A DNA stretch of 31,739 nt from CAYUVF01 sp964448045 (GCA_964448045.1 CAYUVF010000053.1:1-31739), one strand, 5' to 3'; counted from the stretch's first letter, positions 15,293 through 24,189 are shown. Translations and numbers: made by a program. Notes: a model not told the origin generated them from the letters alone.

Positions 15293-16693
15293 ATGCCGAT
15301 TGTCACCCGCCGCCTCACGATTCCCCTCCTGGTTGCCACGCTTCTCTTCGCCTGGGCTGGATGCAGCAATACGCCGGAGCGCCAACGCGTCGTCGACGGC
15401 GTAGGCGAACCCATCTGGGTGCGTGATGCCGTCATCTACGAAATCTTTGTGCCCGACTTTTCCGAGGACGGCACCTTCCGCGGCGTGATCGACCGGCTCG
15501 ATGAACTCGATCAGATGGGCGTCACCACCCTCTGGCTGATGCCCATCCACCCGATCGGCGAGGAGCGGAGCAAGGGCGTGCTCGGATCGCCGTACGCCAT
15601 CCAAGACTACTTCGCTGTGAACCCGGCTTACGGCACCAAGGACGACTTTCGCGCACTGGTCGACTCGGTCCATGCGCGCGACATGCATATCATCATCGAC
15701 TACGTCGCCAACCACACCGCGTGGGACCACCCGTGGACGACGGAGCATCCCACGTGGTACACCCGCACCCAGGCCGGGAGCCTCACTGTGCCCGTCAGCC
15801 CCGAGGGTGACACGACCGACTGGACCGACGTGGCCGATCTTAATTACCGCAACGCCGCGCTCCGCCAGATGATGATCGATGCCATGCAGTACTGGGTCGA
15901 GGAATTTGACATCGACGGTTACCGCGCCGATGTGGCCGGCTGGGTGCCCTCCGACTTCTGGACGGCGGCCATCGACTCGGTCGAGACCATCAAACCCGTC
16001 CTGATGCTCGCCGAGCACGACGATCCCGCTATTCATCGCACCGGCTTCGACCTGACGTACAGTTGGCCGTTCTACGATCGGTTGAAAGACGTATGGAACG
16101 GGGCGCCCGCCCATCAGATTACGGCTCAGGTTGAGACCGTGACGGCGCAGCTGCCCTCCCGCGCCAAGCGCATCCGCTTTACCACAAACCACGACGAAAC
16201 GGCGTGGGACGCGCCGCCCCCGAGGCTGTTCGGCGGCATCGAGGGCTCGAAGGCGGCGTTCGTGCTGACGGCGTCCATGCCGGGCGTGCCGCTCCTCTAT
16301 AATGGGCAGGAGCTGGGCGTCAGCGAGCCGGTGCCCTTTTTCGAGGCGACGCCATACAACTGGTCACAGGACGAAGCCAACACGCTGATTCCGTTTTACA
16401 CGAACTACCTGCGCGTCTACCGCCGGAGCCCCGCCCTGCGCCGGGGCACGTTCGGCACGATCACGCCGGGCGCGCGCGACGTGCTCATCTTCACCCGCGC
16501 GGCCGACACCGAGCAGCTCATGATTGCCGTGAACGTGCGCGACACGGCTACGACGGTGCCCGTACCCGCCCCGTACAACGAGCAGAAGCTCGTCAACCTC
16601 CTCGACTCGACGACGGTAGCGACCGACTCGCTCCGCCTCGCCCCCTACGGCTACCGGCTGCTCCGCGTCGAAACGCCAGAACCTACGGGATAG
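15293..16693 (+). CDS. GH13 alpha-amylase-family lipoprotein
   Basis: The 466-residue protein starts with a lipoprotein signal (LLFAWAGC, lipidated Cys24). It then has a compact GH13 barrel with all four main motifs: DYVANHT (136-142), DGYRADVAG (208-216, nucleophile Asp213), MLAEHDD (acid/base Glu241) and FTTNHDE (transition-state Asp301). YEIFVPDFSEDGTFRG and LWLMPIHPIGE match the first strands, and GVPLLYNGQELG the last. The C-terminal 80 residues form a small beta domain. It probably hydrolyses alpha-1,4-glucans or maltooligosaccharides at the cell surface or in the periplasm. The precise specificity is open. Its stop is 3 bp from that of the convergent HD gene. Confidence 0.9.
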   Translation: MPIVTRRLTIPLLVATLLFAWAGCSNTPERQRVVDGVGEPIWVRDAVIYEIFVPDFSEDGTFRGVIDRLDELDQMGVTTLWLMPIHPIGEERSKGVLGSPYAIQDYFAVNPAYGTKDDFRALVDSVHARDMHIIIDYVANHTAWDHPWTTEHPTWYTRTQAGSLTVPVSPEGDTTDWTDVADLNYRNAALRQMMIDAMQYWVEEFDIDGYRADVAGWVPSDFWTAAIDSVETIKPVLMLAEHDDPAIHRTGFDLTYSWPFYDRLKDVWNGAPAHQITAQVETVTAQLPSRAKRIRFTTNHDETAWDAPPPRLFGGIEGSKAAFVLTASMPGVPLLYNGQELGVSEPVPFFEATPYNWSQDEANTLIPFYTNYLRVYRRSPALRRGTFGTITPGARDVLIFTRAADTEQLMIAVNVRDTATTVPVPAPYNEQKLVNLLDSTTVATDSLRLAPYGYRLLRVETPEPTG

Positions 16694-16696
16694 AAG

Positions 16697-17266
16697 CTAT
16701 TCGTCTTCGGGCGGGGCGAGGCCCAAGCGCTCGGCGCGGGCCTGCATCCCGGCGATGACGTGGGCGATGTGCTCCTTCAGCTCGATGCCCAGATCCGCAG
16801 CCCCGTCACGGATGTGATCGCGGTCGACACCCGAAGCGAAGCTGCTGTCCTTGAGCTTCTTCGTCACCGAACGCACCTTCATCCCCCCGAGGCGCGTCGG
16901 GCGGACGTAGGCGACGGCGGTGATGAAGCCGGCCAACTCGTCAACGGCGAAGAGCGCCTTCGCCAGTTGCGTCGTGCGCTCGATACCCGTATGCGGGGCG
17001 TGGCCCAGAATCGCATCGGTGAGTATCTCGGGATAGCCCTTTTCCTTGAGCACCTCAACCCCTACGTAGGGATGTTCCTCTGCGGTGGGGTGTTGCTCGT
17101 AATCCATGTCGTGGAGCAGCCCCGTCATACGCCAGAGCTCCACATCGGCGTCGAACTCTTTGGCGTAGTGTTCCATCCCCGCTTCCACGGCGTATCCATG
17201 GCGGCGCAGCCGCTCGTCCTCGGTCCATTCGTGAAAGAGCACAAGTGCGTCGTCGTAGGTTGGCAT
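16697..17266 (-). CDS. HD-domain phosphohydrolase family protein
   Basis: The 189-residue protein has the HD superfamily metal site: His23, His52-Asp53 in GLLHDMDYEQHP, HPYVG (65-69), GHAPHTG (88-94) and Asp109 in FAVDELAG. The HDIG-type spacing suggests a nucleotidase or phosphohydrolase, possibly acting on nucleotides or cyclic nucleotides, in the cytoplasm. No second domain is present. It is convergent with the GH13 gene and has the sigma-factor terminator region upstream, so it is probably transcribed alone. The substrate cannot be inferred. Confidence 0.85.
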   Translation of the reverse strand: MPTYDDALVLFHEWTEDERLRRHGYAVEAGMEHYAKEFDADVELWRMTGLLHDMDYEQHPTAEEHPYVGVEVLKEKGYPEILTDAILGHAPHTGIERTTQLAKALFAVDELAGFITAVAYVRPTRLGGMKVRSVTKKLKDSSFASGVDRDHIRDGAADLGIELKEHIAHVIAGMQARAERLGLAPPEDE

Positions 17267-17395
17267 ATCGATCAGGCGGCCTCAATGAAGGGCAACAGAT
17301 GAGTGCAGCAGGCAACATACGGCGTCGGCGTGACGCTGTCCACCCGTGCCAGTCGGCAGCCAAACTCGCTTAAGGATGAACCAGGAGCCCAGCGC

Positions 17396-17433
17396 GCAAA
17401 GAAAAAGGGCACAACCGTAGCGGCTGTGCCCTT
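17396..17433 (-). terminator. Intrinsic terminator after the primary sigma factor
   Basis: A 13-bp stem with one mismatch (17405-17417 against 17421-17433) and loop TAG. On the minus strand the stem runs into TTTTTCTTTG. It begins 35 bp after the sigma-factor stop codon. Confidence 0.85.
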
Positions 17434-17468
17434 CTCTTCAGCAGTATGTATCAACAATCGGGTATATA

Positions 17469-18308
17469 TTATCCGGTGTGTGTTTGGAGGTCTTCGCGAC
17501 GGTGGCGCTGGCGGAGCTTGCGGAGCGCTTTCTCCTTGATCTGGCGGACGCGCTCGCGCGTGAGGTCGAAGCGCTTGCCGATCTCTTCGAGCGTCAGCGG
17601 ATGCTCGCGGCCGATGCCAAAGTAGAGGCGCGTGATCTCGGCTTCGCGATCGTGCAACCCGCTGAGGGCGCGCTCAATGTCGATCTTGACGGATTCCTCC
17701 ATCATGTCCTGATCCGGGTCGTCGCTCTCATCATCCGGGAGGACATCCAGCAGGCTGTTGTCGTCCTCTTCGTTAAAGGGCGCATCCATCGAGAGGTGGC
17801 GGCTGGTGTGCTGCATCGCCTCGCGCACCTTCTGGACATCGATCTCCAACTCTTCGGCCAACTCCTCGATGTTGGGCTGCCGCTCGTGCTCCTGTTGGAG
17901 CTTCGCACTGGCCTTGCGGATCTTCGAGATCGTGCCAATGCGATTGAGCGGAAGGCGGACGACGCGGCTCTGCTCGGCGAGCGCCTGCAGGATCGCCTGC
18001 CGGATCCACCACACGGCGTAGGAGATGAACTTGAAGCCCCGCGTCTCGTCGAAGCGTTTGGCCGCCTTAATCAGGCCGTAGTTGCCTTCGTTGATCAGGT
18101 CGGCCAGCGAAAGGCCCTGCCCCTGATACTTTTTTGCGACCGATACGACGAAACGCAGGTTGGCGCGCGTCAGCTTGTGCAGCGCCTCCTCGTCCCCCTC
18201 TTTGATGCGCCGAGCCAGCTCAACTTCCTCTTCAGGCTCGAGAAGATCTATTTTGCCGATTTCCTGGAGATACTGATCCAGCATCCGTTGCTGGCGCGGT
18301 GCATACAT
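17469..18308 (-). CDS. rpoD: Primary RNA polymerase sigma factor (RpoD/SigA type)
   Basis: The 279-residue factor is of the short Bacteroidota type and has no region 1.1. Region 1.2 begins at MLDQYLQEIGKIDLL. Region 2 (about 45-112) has LRFVVSVAKKYQGQGLSLAD and the -10 recognition helix FKFISYAVWWIRQAILQAL. Region 3 follows (115-190), then an acidic linker (NEEDDNSLLDVLPDDESDD). Region 4 (205-265) ends with EEIGKRFDLTRERVRQIKEK. It directs core polymerase to housekeeping promoters, in this lineage the TTTG / TAnnTTTG type. The ATG at 18308 places region 1.2 immediately at the start. A strong terminator follows, so it is probably monocistronic. Confidence 0.95.
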   Translation of the reverse strand: MYAPRQQRMLDQYLQEIGKIDLLEPEEEVELARRIKEGDEEALHKLTRANLRFVVSVAKKYQGQGLSLADLINEGNYGLIKAAKRFDETRGFKFISYAVWWIRQAILQALAEQSRVVRLPLNRIGTISKIRKASAKLQQEHERQPNIEELAEELEIDVQKVREAMQHTSRHLSMDAPFNEEDDNSLLDVLPDDESDDPDQDMMEESVKIDIERALSGLHDREAEITRLYFGIGREHPLTLEEIGKRFDLTRERVRQIKEKALRKLRQRHRREDLQTHTG

Positions 18309-18474
18309 AGGGCTTTCGACGGTCTGGTGTGTGCAAAACAGCGGAGAGGCGGGGTGCGAAGGTGTCGATGTCTAACGCTCGCGTGTTGGTGGTACGAGCG
18401 CTCGCAGGATCACCACGGCACAAAAAGAGGGATGTTCCGGGAGGTTTACATTTTCTCCGAAAGAGGAATACGAA

Positions 18475-20016
18475 TTAGCGATTGTTTCGGCCATGGCGGA
18501 GCACCTGGTCCGCCACGGTCCGCTCCTCACTCATGCGCGGCACTTTCGTCTGCCCGCTGATGGCGTCTTTCGTGTCCTTGAGCCAGCGGTAAAACGTACC
18601 CGCGGGCAGCGGCTCCACGATCGGTGGGCCGAAGGCGTGCGCCTCGCGGCGGATCTGGTAGTGCCGGTTCACCTCCTGCAAATGCGCGTCGATCGCCGCG
18701 GCGAACGCCTCCAGATCCCCTGGCGGCTCCTCGAACTCCACCAACCACTGATGCGCCGGCATCGATCCGTTCGAGGCGGCACGGGGGGCGATATGGTAAT
18801 CCGTCACGTGCGCGCCGGTCTGATCACAGGCGGCCTTGAGTGCGGCCCGCGCCTCGTCGCCAAAGACGGCCTCGCCGTACTTGTCAATCATCTCGCTCGT
18901 GCGGCCCGCCACCATCAGCTTGGGCGGATCGGTCTGCGTGAAGCGGACGACATCGCCCACAGCGTACGACCACAATCCGCTGCACGAGGTAACGTACAGG
19001 GCATACCGCACGTCCGGCTCGATGGTGGCGACGGTGTGGCGCGTGGGATCGGCGTCGTGAATCTCGCCGAGGGGGACGAACTCGAAGAAGAGGCCGTTGT
19101 CGAGGTGCAGCAGCATCGCCGGATCGTCCAGCTCGTTCTGAAACGAGATGAAGCCTTCCGACGCGCCGTACGTCTCGATGAAGTCGATGTCCATGCCCAC
19201 TTTTTCCTCGATGAGGGCGCGGTAGGAGCGGAGGGCGACGCCGCCGGACACGAAGAGCTGCAGGTTCGGCCAGACGGCGCGCACCGTCTCAGCATGAGCG
19301 TCATGCCGCTCATTGTAGCAGCGGATCAGCTCATCGAACAGGACGAGCGCCCACGTCGGCGCCATGGCGAGCATCCGCACATCCTGGTCGACGGTGCGCT
19401 CGGCGATGGCGCGCAGCTTCTGCTCCCAGTTGGGCAGGAACGCCACCTCATTGGGCACGGCCTGATAGAGCGCCTGAAAGTACGCCGGTGCGTACTCGGC
19501 AAGCAGGCCGCTGATCTCGCCCACGAGCGTGCCCGGATAGTTGGGGTCTTCCTCGATGCGCCCCGGTAGTGTCAAGTGCGCCCCCATCAGCAGGCGCAGG
19601 TTGCCCGTCTCGGCAACGTAGTTGTAGCCCGCGCCCATACTGAAGGCGCGGTCGTTGTCGATCAACTCCTTGCTGACGGGGATGATCTTGCCATCGGAGA
19701 CGGTGCCGCTCGACACGGCGAAATGGTTGAAACGCCCCGGCCACGTCACGTCGGCCGCCCCCTCGCGCATGCGCTGGGCATCGGCGCGAAGATCGTCGTA
19801 GTCGTGCAGGGGCACCCGTTCCTGATACGCGGCGACTACGTCCTGCGCGCGGGCGAGCTCGGCAAAACCATAGCGCAACCCCCACTCGGTGTCCGCCGCG
19901 CGGGTGAGCAGATCGCGCAGCACGTTCGCTTGGGTCTCGACGGGGCGGCGCTTGAACCGCTCTACAGCACGGAGCGGATCGACGCTGCGCAGGATGGGAC
20001 CAATCCAATGAGTCAT
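18475..20016 (-). CDS. GH3-type acyl-adenylating amido-synthetase family protein
   Basis: The 513-residue protein has the plant-GH3/JAR1-like adenylation fold. The phosphate loop is SSGTVSDGK (102-110). The second nucleotide motif is YGASEGFI (283-290), and YAVGDVVRFT (351-360) carries the conserved Asp that binds the ribose. The C-terminal part (about 395-510, HYQIRREAHAFGPP and GTFYRWLKDTKDAISGQTK) is the small lid domain with a Lys-rich end. Plant members adenylate hormone acids and join them to amino acids. The substrates of bacterial homologues are mostly unknown. It is cytoplasmic and alone between the sigma factor and the divergent folP gene. Confidence 0.85.
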   Translation of the reverse strand: MTHWIGPILRSVDPLRAVERFKRRPVETQANVLRDLLTRAADTEWGLRYGFAELARAQDVVAAYQERVPLHDYDDLRADAQRMREGAADVTWPGRFNHFAVSSGTVSDGKIIPVSKELIDNDRAFSMGAGYNYVAETGNLRLLMGAHLTLPGRIEEDPNYPGTLVGEISGLLAEYAPAYFQALYQAVPNEVAFLPNWEQKLRAIAERTVDQDVRMLAMAPTWALVLFDELIRCYNERHDAHAETVRAVWPNLQLFVSGGVALRSYRALIEEKVGMDIDFIETYGASEGFISFQNELDDPAMLLHLDNGLFFEFVPLGEIHDADPTRHTVATIEPDVRYALYVTSCSGLWSYAVGDVVRFTQTDPPKLMVAGRTSEMIDKYGEAVFGDEARAALKAACDQTGAHVTDYHIAPRAASNGSMPAHQWLVEFEEPPGDLEAFAAAIDAHLQEVNRHYQIRREAHAFGPPIVEPLPAGTFYRWLKDTKDAISGQTKVPRMSEERTVADQVLRHGRNNR

Positions 20017-20145
20017 GAAAGAATAGGGGGCAGATGCATCAGCTGGTGGGACGTCCCCTCCGCTCCGGATCCCGCGCGGGCCGCGCCGGATCTCCTCGCC
20101 ACCCCTCGATGGGGCTTTCCGTCAAACAACAGGATCTTATACGTC

Positions 20146-20151
20146 TATAAT
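20146..20151 (+). promoter_or_regulatory. TATAAT box candidate for folP
   Basis: A perfect TATAAT lies at 20146-20151 in an AT-rich patch of the divergent gap, 43 bp before the folP ATG. I see no good -35/-33 box at the right distance, so this is tentative. The patch probably also holds the promoter for the minus-strand GH3 gene. Confidence 0.3.
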
Positions 20152-20194
20152 ACAAAAGTTCGATCGCGCAACCGCTCACGCCGCCTGTTTGCGT

Positions 20195-21172
20195 ATGGCT
20201 TCATCCGCTACCGACGCGTCCTTCGACACGTACGATGCCGAGCGCTTCGTCCTCGACTGCCGAGGCCGCCCGCTCGACTGCCGCCCGGGCAACCCCGATA
20301 TGACGGGCGCCCACGTGATGGGCATCCTCAACGTCACGCCCGACTCGTTTTCGGACGGCGGCCAGTTCCTCGATGCCGAGGACGCCATCGCCCGCGCCGG
20401 CGAGATGCTCGACGAAGGCGCCGCCATCATTGACGTAGGCGGCGAATCGACCCGGCCGGCCGGATCGGTGTACGGCGAGGGCGCGTCGGCGGTCGCCATC
20501 GAGGAGGAGCTGGATCGGGTGCGGCCCGTCATCCGTGGCATCCGCGACCGCTTCCCTGAGGCGCTTATCTCCATCGACACGTACAAGCCCGAGGTGGCCC
20601 GCGCGGCGCTGGAGGCGGGTGCGCACATCATCAACGACATCACCGGGCTACGCCACTACCCGGAAACCGCCGACATCGCCGCTGCCATGGGCGCGCCGCT
20701 CATCGTGATGCACTCGCTGGGGCGCCCCGGCGCGATGCCGCACACGCACGACTACGACGACGTCACGGCTGACGTGCGCGACACCCTCACCGACGCCGTC
20801 TCGATCGCCACCGACGCCGGCGTCCGCCACCTCGTCACCGATCCGGGCTTCGGCTTCGGGAAGACGGCGGAGGAGAACCTGCGGCTCATCAACACGGTCG
20901 ATGCGCTGTTGGAGCTGGGCTATCCGGTGCTCGTGGGCATCTCGCGCAAGAGCACCATCGGCGCGGTGCTCGGTAGCGAGGACGAACCCGCGCCCCTCGG
21001 GGAGCGGCTGTACGGCTCGCTGGGCGCCACCGCCGTCGCCGTGCTGCGGGGCGCGACGATCGTCCGCACCCACGATGTGCAACCCACCGTCGAGATGCTT
21101 ACTGTAATGGGGGCCACGCTATCCACCGATCGCGCCGGGCCCCAATCAGGCCTGCGCCGTGAAACTTCATAG
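20195..21172 (+). CDS. folP: Dihydropteroate synthase
   Basis: This 325-residue protein makes dihydropteroate from 4-aminobenzoate and hydroxymethyl-dihydropterin pyrophosphate in folate synthesis. The TIM-barrel motifs are complete: GILNVTPDSFSDGG (43-56), DVGGESTRPAG, ISIDTYKPEVA, HIINDITG, VTDPGFGFGKTAEENLRL, GISRKSTIG, and IVRTHDVQPT near the end. The ATG at 20195 is preferred over the TTG two codons upstream. A 45-residue N-terminal lead-in is a little longer than usual. It sits 60 bp upstream of cdaA, a pairing common in this phylum, so the two are likely co-transcribed. Confidence 0.95.
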   Translation: MASSATDASFDTYDAERFVLDCRGRPLDCRPGNPDMTGAHVMGILNVTPDSFSDGGQFLDAEDAIARAGEMLDEGAAIIDVGGESTRPAGSVYGEGASAVAIEEELDRVRPVIRGIRDRFPEALISIDTYKPEVARAALEAGAHIINDITGLRHYPETADIAAAMGAPLIVMHSLGRPGAMPHTHDYDDVTADVRDTLTDAVSIATDAGVRHLVTDPGFGFGKTAEENLRLINTVDALLELGYPVLVGISRKSTIGAVLGSEDEPAPLGERLYGSLGATAVAVLRGATIVRTHDVQPTVEMLTVMGATLSTDRAGPQSGLRRETS

Positions 21173-21232
21173 CCGCACGGCCCGTGCTCGTGTCGTCCGT
21201 TTCCCTTCTCTCGCCCAACCCTCGCCCCGGCC

Positions 21233-22036
21233 TTGACGATCTTCGAGATCATAGAGCTGCGCGTGATCGACGTCATCGAGATCGCGGTCGTGGCGTACCT
21301 GCTTTACCGGCTGTACCAGCTGATGCGCGGCACCATCGCCGTGCAGATCTCCCTCGGCCTCGGCGCGCTCTACCTGATCCAGGTGATCGTCTCGGCGTTG
21401 GACATGACGATCCTCTCGCGCCTGTTCGAGTACATCGGTGGCGTGTTCGTGCTGGCGCTCATCATCATCTTCCAGCCGGAGATTCGCCGCCTGCTCTTGC
21501 TGATCGGGCAGAACCCGCTCGTGCGGCGCTTCGTCGATTCGACGGCGCAGGAGGAGGTGGTTGAGGCGACGGTGTCGGCCGTGGACCTGATGAGCGAGCA
21601 GCACATCGGCGCGCTGATTGCGTTTCAGCGGTCGACGGGCCTGCGCAGCTACATCGAGACGGGCGCCCGCCTCAACGCCGAGCCCTCGCGCGATCTGCTG
21701 ATCTCCATCTTTCAGGGCAAAAATCCGCTGCACGACGGCGCCGTCATCATCCGCAACCGGCGCATCGAGGCCGCGCGCTGCATCCTGCCGGTGTCGACGA
21801 GCATGAAGCTGAGCCCGCAGCTCGGCCTGCGCCACCGCGCCGCCGTAGGCCTCACCGAGCAGACGGATGCCTTCGTGGTCGTCGTGTCGGAGGAGACGGG
21901 CAACATCTCGATCTCCCGCGACGGTGCGCTGATCTCGAATCTCACGCCCGACGAGCTGCGCACGTATCTGACGAACGCGCTGACGACCACCGGCTCATCG
22001 GAGACGCAGGCCGCTGCCGTCAAGGCTCAAACCTGA
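21233..22036 (+). CDS. cdaA: Diadenylate cyclase CdaA (c-di-AMP synthase)
   Basis: The 267-residue protein joins two ATP molecules into c-di-AMP. Three N-terminal membrane helices (about 11-30, 36-56 and 68-84) precede a short linker and the DAC domain (about 100-245). The catalytic motifs are NPLHDGAVII (Asp168-Gly-Ala) and LGLRHRAAVGLTE (Arg200-His-Arg). The first codon is TTG at 21233. This start matches the normal N-terminal length of the family before helix 1, and no ATG fits. The gene lies between folP and pcm, probably in one transcript. c-di-AMP commonly controls potassium and osmolyte balance, which would suit a halophile. Confidence 0.95.
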   Translation: MTIFEIIELRVIDVIEIAVVAYLLYRLYQLMRGTIAVQISLGLGALYLIQVIVSALDMTILSRLFEYIGGVFVLALIIIFQPEIRRLLLLIGQNPLVRRFVDSTAQEEVVEATVSAVDLMSEQHIGALIAFQRSTGLRSYIETGARLNAEPSRDLLISIFQGKNPLHDGAVIIRNRRIEAARCILPVSTSMKLSPQLGLRHRAAVGLTEQTDAFVVVVSEETGNISISRDGALISNLTPDELRTYLTNALTTTGSSETQAAAVKAQT

Positions 22037-22069
22037 CCTCGTCGTTCTCTCTCGCTCCACCGCTGTCCT

Positions 22070-22765
22070 ATGGCTTCGCCGTCCCGTCCGGATCGAACGT
22101 ACCAGCGCCGCCGCGCGCGGCTGATCGATACGCTGCGCGAGCGCGGCATCGAGAATGAGCGTGTGCTGAAAGCCATCGAGGCAGTGCCCCGGCACAAGTT
22201 CGTCGATCCGGCGCTGCGCAACCGGGCGTACGAGGACGAGGCGCTGCCCATCGGGCTCAATCAGACCATCTCGCAGCCCTTTACGGTGGCGTACCAGACG
22301 GCCCTGCTCGATCCGCAGCCCGGTGAGCGCATCCTGGAGATTGGCACCGGCAGCGGGTATCAGGCCGCCGTGCTGTGCGAGCTCGGCGCGCGGGTGTTCT
22401 CGGTGGAGCGGCACAAGTCGCTGCTGGAACGGACGCGCCAGCTGCTCGATGACCTCGGCTACCGCGTCGTCACCCGCCACGGCGACGGCACCGACGGCTG
22501 GCGCGCGTTCGCACCGTACGACGGCATCCTCGTCACCGCCGGCGCCCCCGACGTGCCCGACCCGCTGCTGGAACAGCTGCGCGAGCCGTCTGGCGACGGC
22601 GAGGACGGCGGACGACTCGTCATCCCGATTGGCGATTCAGGCGGGCAGCAGATGATGCGTTTCACCCGCCTCGGGCCCGACAACGTCCGCCGCGAGACGT
22701 ATCACAACTTCCGCTTTGTCCCGCTCGTCAGCGAAGACGATGGGAACGGGGGAATCGCCAATTGA
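22070..22765 (+). CDS. pcm: Protein-L-isoaspartate O-methyltransferase
   Basis: The 231-residue enzyme methylates isoaspartyl residues in damaged proteins using S-adenosylmethionine, starting their repair. The family motifs are present: VPRHKFVDPALRNRAYEDEA (39-58), GLNQTISQPFTVA (62-74) and the SAM-binding LEIGTGSGYQAAVL (89-102). DGILVTAGAPDVPDPLLEQL then holds the later post-I motif, with GGRLVIPIG. The last residues (DDGNGGIAN) are extra to the fold. It follows cdaA by 33 bp and converges on deoB with 27 bp between the stops. There is no strong terminator in that gap. Confidence 0.95.
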   Translation: MASPSRPDRTYQRRRARLIDTLRERGIENERVLKAIEAVPRHKFVDPALRNRAYEDEALPIGLNQTISQPFTVAYQTALLDPQPGERILEIGTGSGYQAAVLCELGARVFSVERHKSLLERTRQLLDDLGYRVVTRHGDGTDGWRAFAPYDGILVTAGAPDVPDPLLEQLREPSGDGEDGGRLVIPIGDSGGQQMMRFTRLGPDNVRRETYHNFRFVPLVSEDDGNGGIAN

Positions 22766-22792
22766 AAGTGGCAGATTCACCATTTGCAATTT

Positions 22793-23974
22793 TCAATCGC
22801 CACTGCCTGGCCCGAACGGCGTGCCTTCCGTCTCGAAGTCGATGCCGAAGTACTCCGCCACTGTTGCGGCGTGGTCGTTGAAGGACGAGCATAGACCGAG
22901 ATCACAACCGGGCTGGCCGCCGTCGACGTACAACAGCGGCACGAACTCGCGGCTGTGGTCCGTGCTGGGCGTGGTGGGATCGTTGCCGTGATCGGCGGTG
23001 ATGACGAGGCGGCCCCCCTCGGGCAAGGCGTCGAGGAGCTCGGGCACGGCGCGGTCGAATGCCTCCAGGGCCGCGGCGAAGCCCTCTGGATCGTTGCGGT
23101 GGCCGTATTCTTGATCGAAGTCGACGAGGTTGGTCCAAATGAACGTCGGTTCGTTGCCGGCATGCTCGCGCATCTGAGCGAGTGTCGCGTCGATGCCTTC
23201 GGCATTCGACTTCGTCTTGATGGCGTCGTCGAAGCCGGTACGTCCGAACAGGTCGTAGATCTTGCCGATAGAGACGGTGCGGATACCGTGCTCTTGCAGC
23301 ACATTCTGTAGCGGCGGACGCGGCGGGAGCCGCGAAAAGTCCTTCCGCTCCGCCGAGATGCGCGTGTAGTTGCCAGGCGTGCCCACAAAGGGCCGGGCGA
23401 TAACGCGCCCCACGGCATGCTCGCCCACACACACCTCCTCGCGGGCGATGCGGCAGAGCTCGTAGAGCCGGTCGAGCGGAATCACGTCCTTGTGCGCGGC
23501 GATCTGAAAGACGCTGTCGGCCGAGGTGTACACGATCGGGTAGCCGGTCTGCGCATGCTCTTCGCCCAGCTCTTCGATAATGACGGTGCCTGACTCCGGC
23601 CGATTGCCAAGCACGCCACCGCAGCCCGTCTTCTCCACAAACGCCTCGATCACCTCCGATGGAAAGCCCTCCGGATACGTCGGAAACGGCTGGTTGAGCC
23701 GGAGCCCGGCGAGCTCCCAGTGGCCGGTGGTGCTGTCTTTGCCGGCCGAGACCTCCCGCATGCGTCCGTAGTGGGCGCCGGGCGTATCCGTCGCGGGGAT
23801 GCCGTCGAGCGGGGCGATGCGTCCGAGGCCCAGTTGGGCGAGATTCGGCAGGTCGGGCTGCTCGGTGGCGCAGACGTGGGCGAGCGTGTTGCTGTCGGCA
23901 TCGCCGTACTGGTCGGCATCCGGTTGGGCGCCGATGCCGACGCCATCGAGGACGATCGTTACAAAATGGGACAT
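22793..23974 (-). CDS. deoB: Phosphopentomutase
   Basis: The 393-residue enzyme interconverts ribose-1-phosphate and ribose-5-phosphate (and the deoxy forms) in nucleoside breakdown. It is an alkaline-phosphatase-fold metalloenzyme. IVLDGVGIG (Asp10) and GKDSTTGHWE (78-87, phosphorylated Thr) form the start of the active site. The later metal ligands are in FIWTNLVDFDQEYGHR and ITADHGNDPTTPSTDHSRE, with the cap domain between. The ATG at 23974 is chosen over an upstream in-frame start at 24166, because MSHFVTIVLDGVGIG is the normal beginning. A TATATTTG box about 135 bp upstream on the minus strand is a good promoter candidate. Confidence 0.95.
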   Translation of the reverse strand: MSHFVTIVLDGVGIGAQPDADQYGDADSNTLAHVCATEQPDLPNLAQLGLGRIAPLDGIPATDTPGAHYGRMREVSAGKDSTTGHWELAGLRLNQPFPTYPEGFPSEVIEAFVEKTGCGGVLGNRPESGTVIIEELGEEHAQTGYPIVYTSADSVFQIAAHKDVIPLDRLYELCRIAREEVCVGEHAVGRVIARPFVGTPGNYTRISAERKDFSRLPPRPPLQNVLQEHGIRTVSIGKIYDLFGRTGFDDAIKTKSNAEGIDATLAQMREHAGNEPTFIWTNLVDFDQEYGHRNDPEGFAAALEAFDRAVPELLDALPEGGRLVITADHGNDPTTPSTDHSREFVPLLYVDGGQPGCDLGLCSSFNDHAATVAEYFGIDFETEGTPFGPGSGD

Positions 23975-24081
23975 ACGAACTGCGGCGTAGTGAACGTGCG
24001 TGTGTATTGTAGCCCAAAGGGAACGCCCGCGCCGAGGGCGTGTTTTCAGGGCCTTCTTTAACGCTGGTGCAACATTTGCTT

Positions 24082-24114
24082 CGGATGCAACAAAACGTAA
24101 CGGATGCAAATATA
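24082..24114 (-). promoter_or_regulatory. deoB promoter box overlapping a direct repeat
   Basis: On the minus strand, TATATTTG (plus-strand complement at 24107-24114) is an exact TAnnTTTG -7 element. No clear TTTG lies 19-21 bases upstream of it. The 9-bp plus-strand sequence CGGATGCAA occurs at 24082-24090 and 24101-24109, 19 bp apart, i.e. on about the same face of the helix. The second copy overlaps the box, so a repressor site is possible. Confidence 0.4.
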
Positions 24115-24189
24115 CTGTAGACGTACACAGCACACCATCCCGCTCGCCCCACCACGGGACCCGCACCGGCCCTCCGACAACGTCTGTCT

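Noticed and set aside
18395..18404. CGAGCGCTCG palindrome upstream of the sigma-factor gene
   Set aside because: A 10-bp palindrome of this composition is expected by chance in a high-GC window, and no second copy is seen nearby.
22761..22797. ATTGAAA...TTTCAAT inverted repeat between pcm and deoB as a bidirectional terminator
   Set aside because: Only a 7-bp AT-rich stem with a loop of more than 20 bases and no GC-rich base or T tract on either strand.
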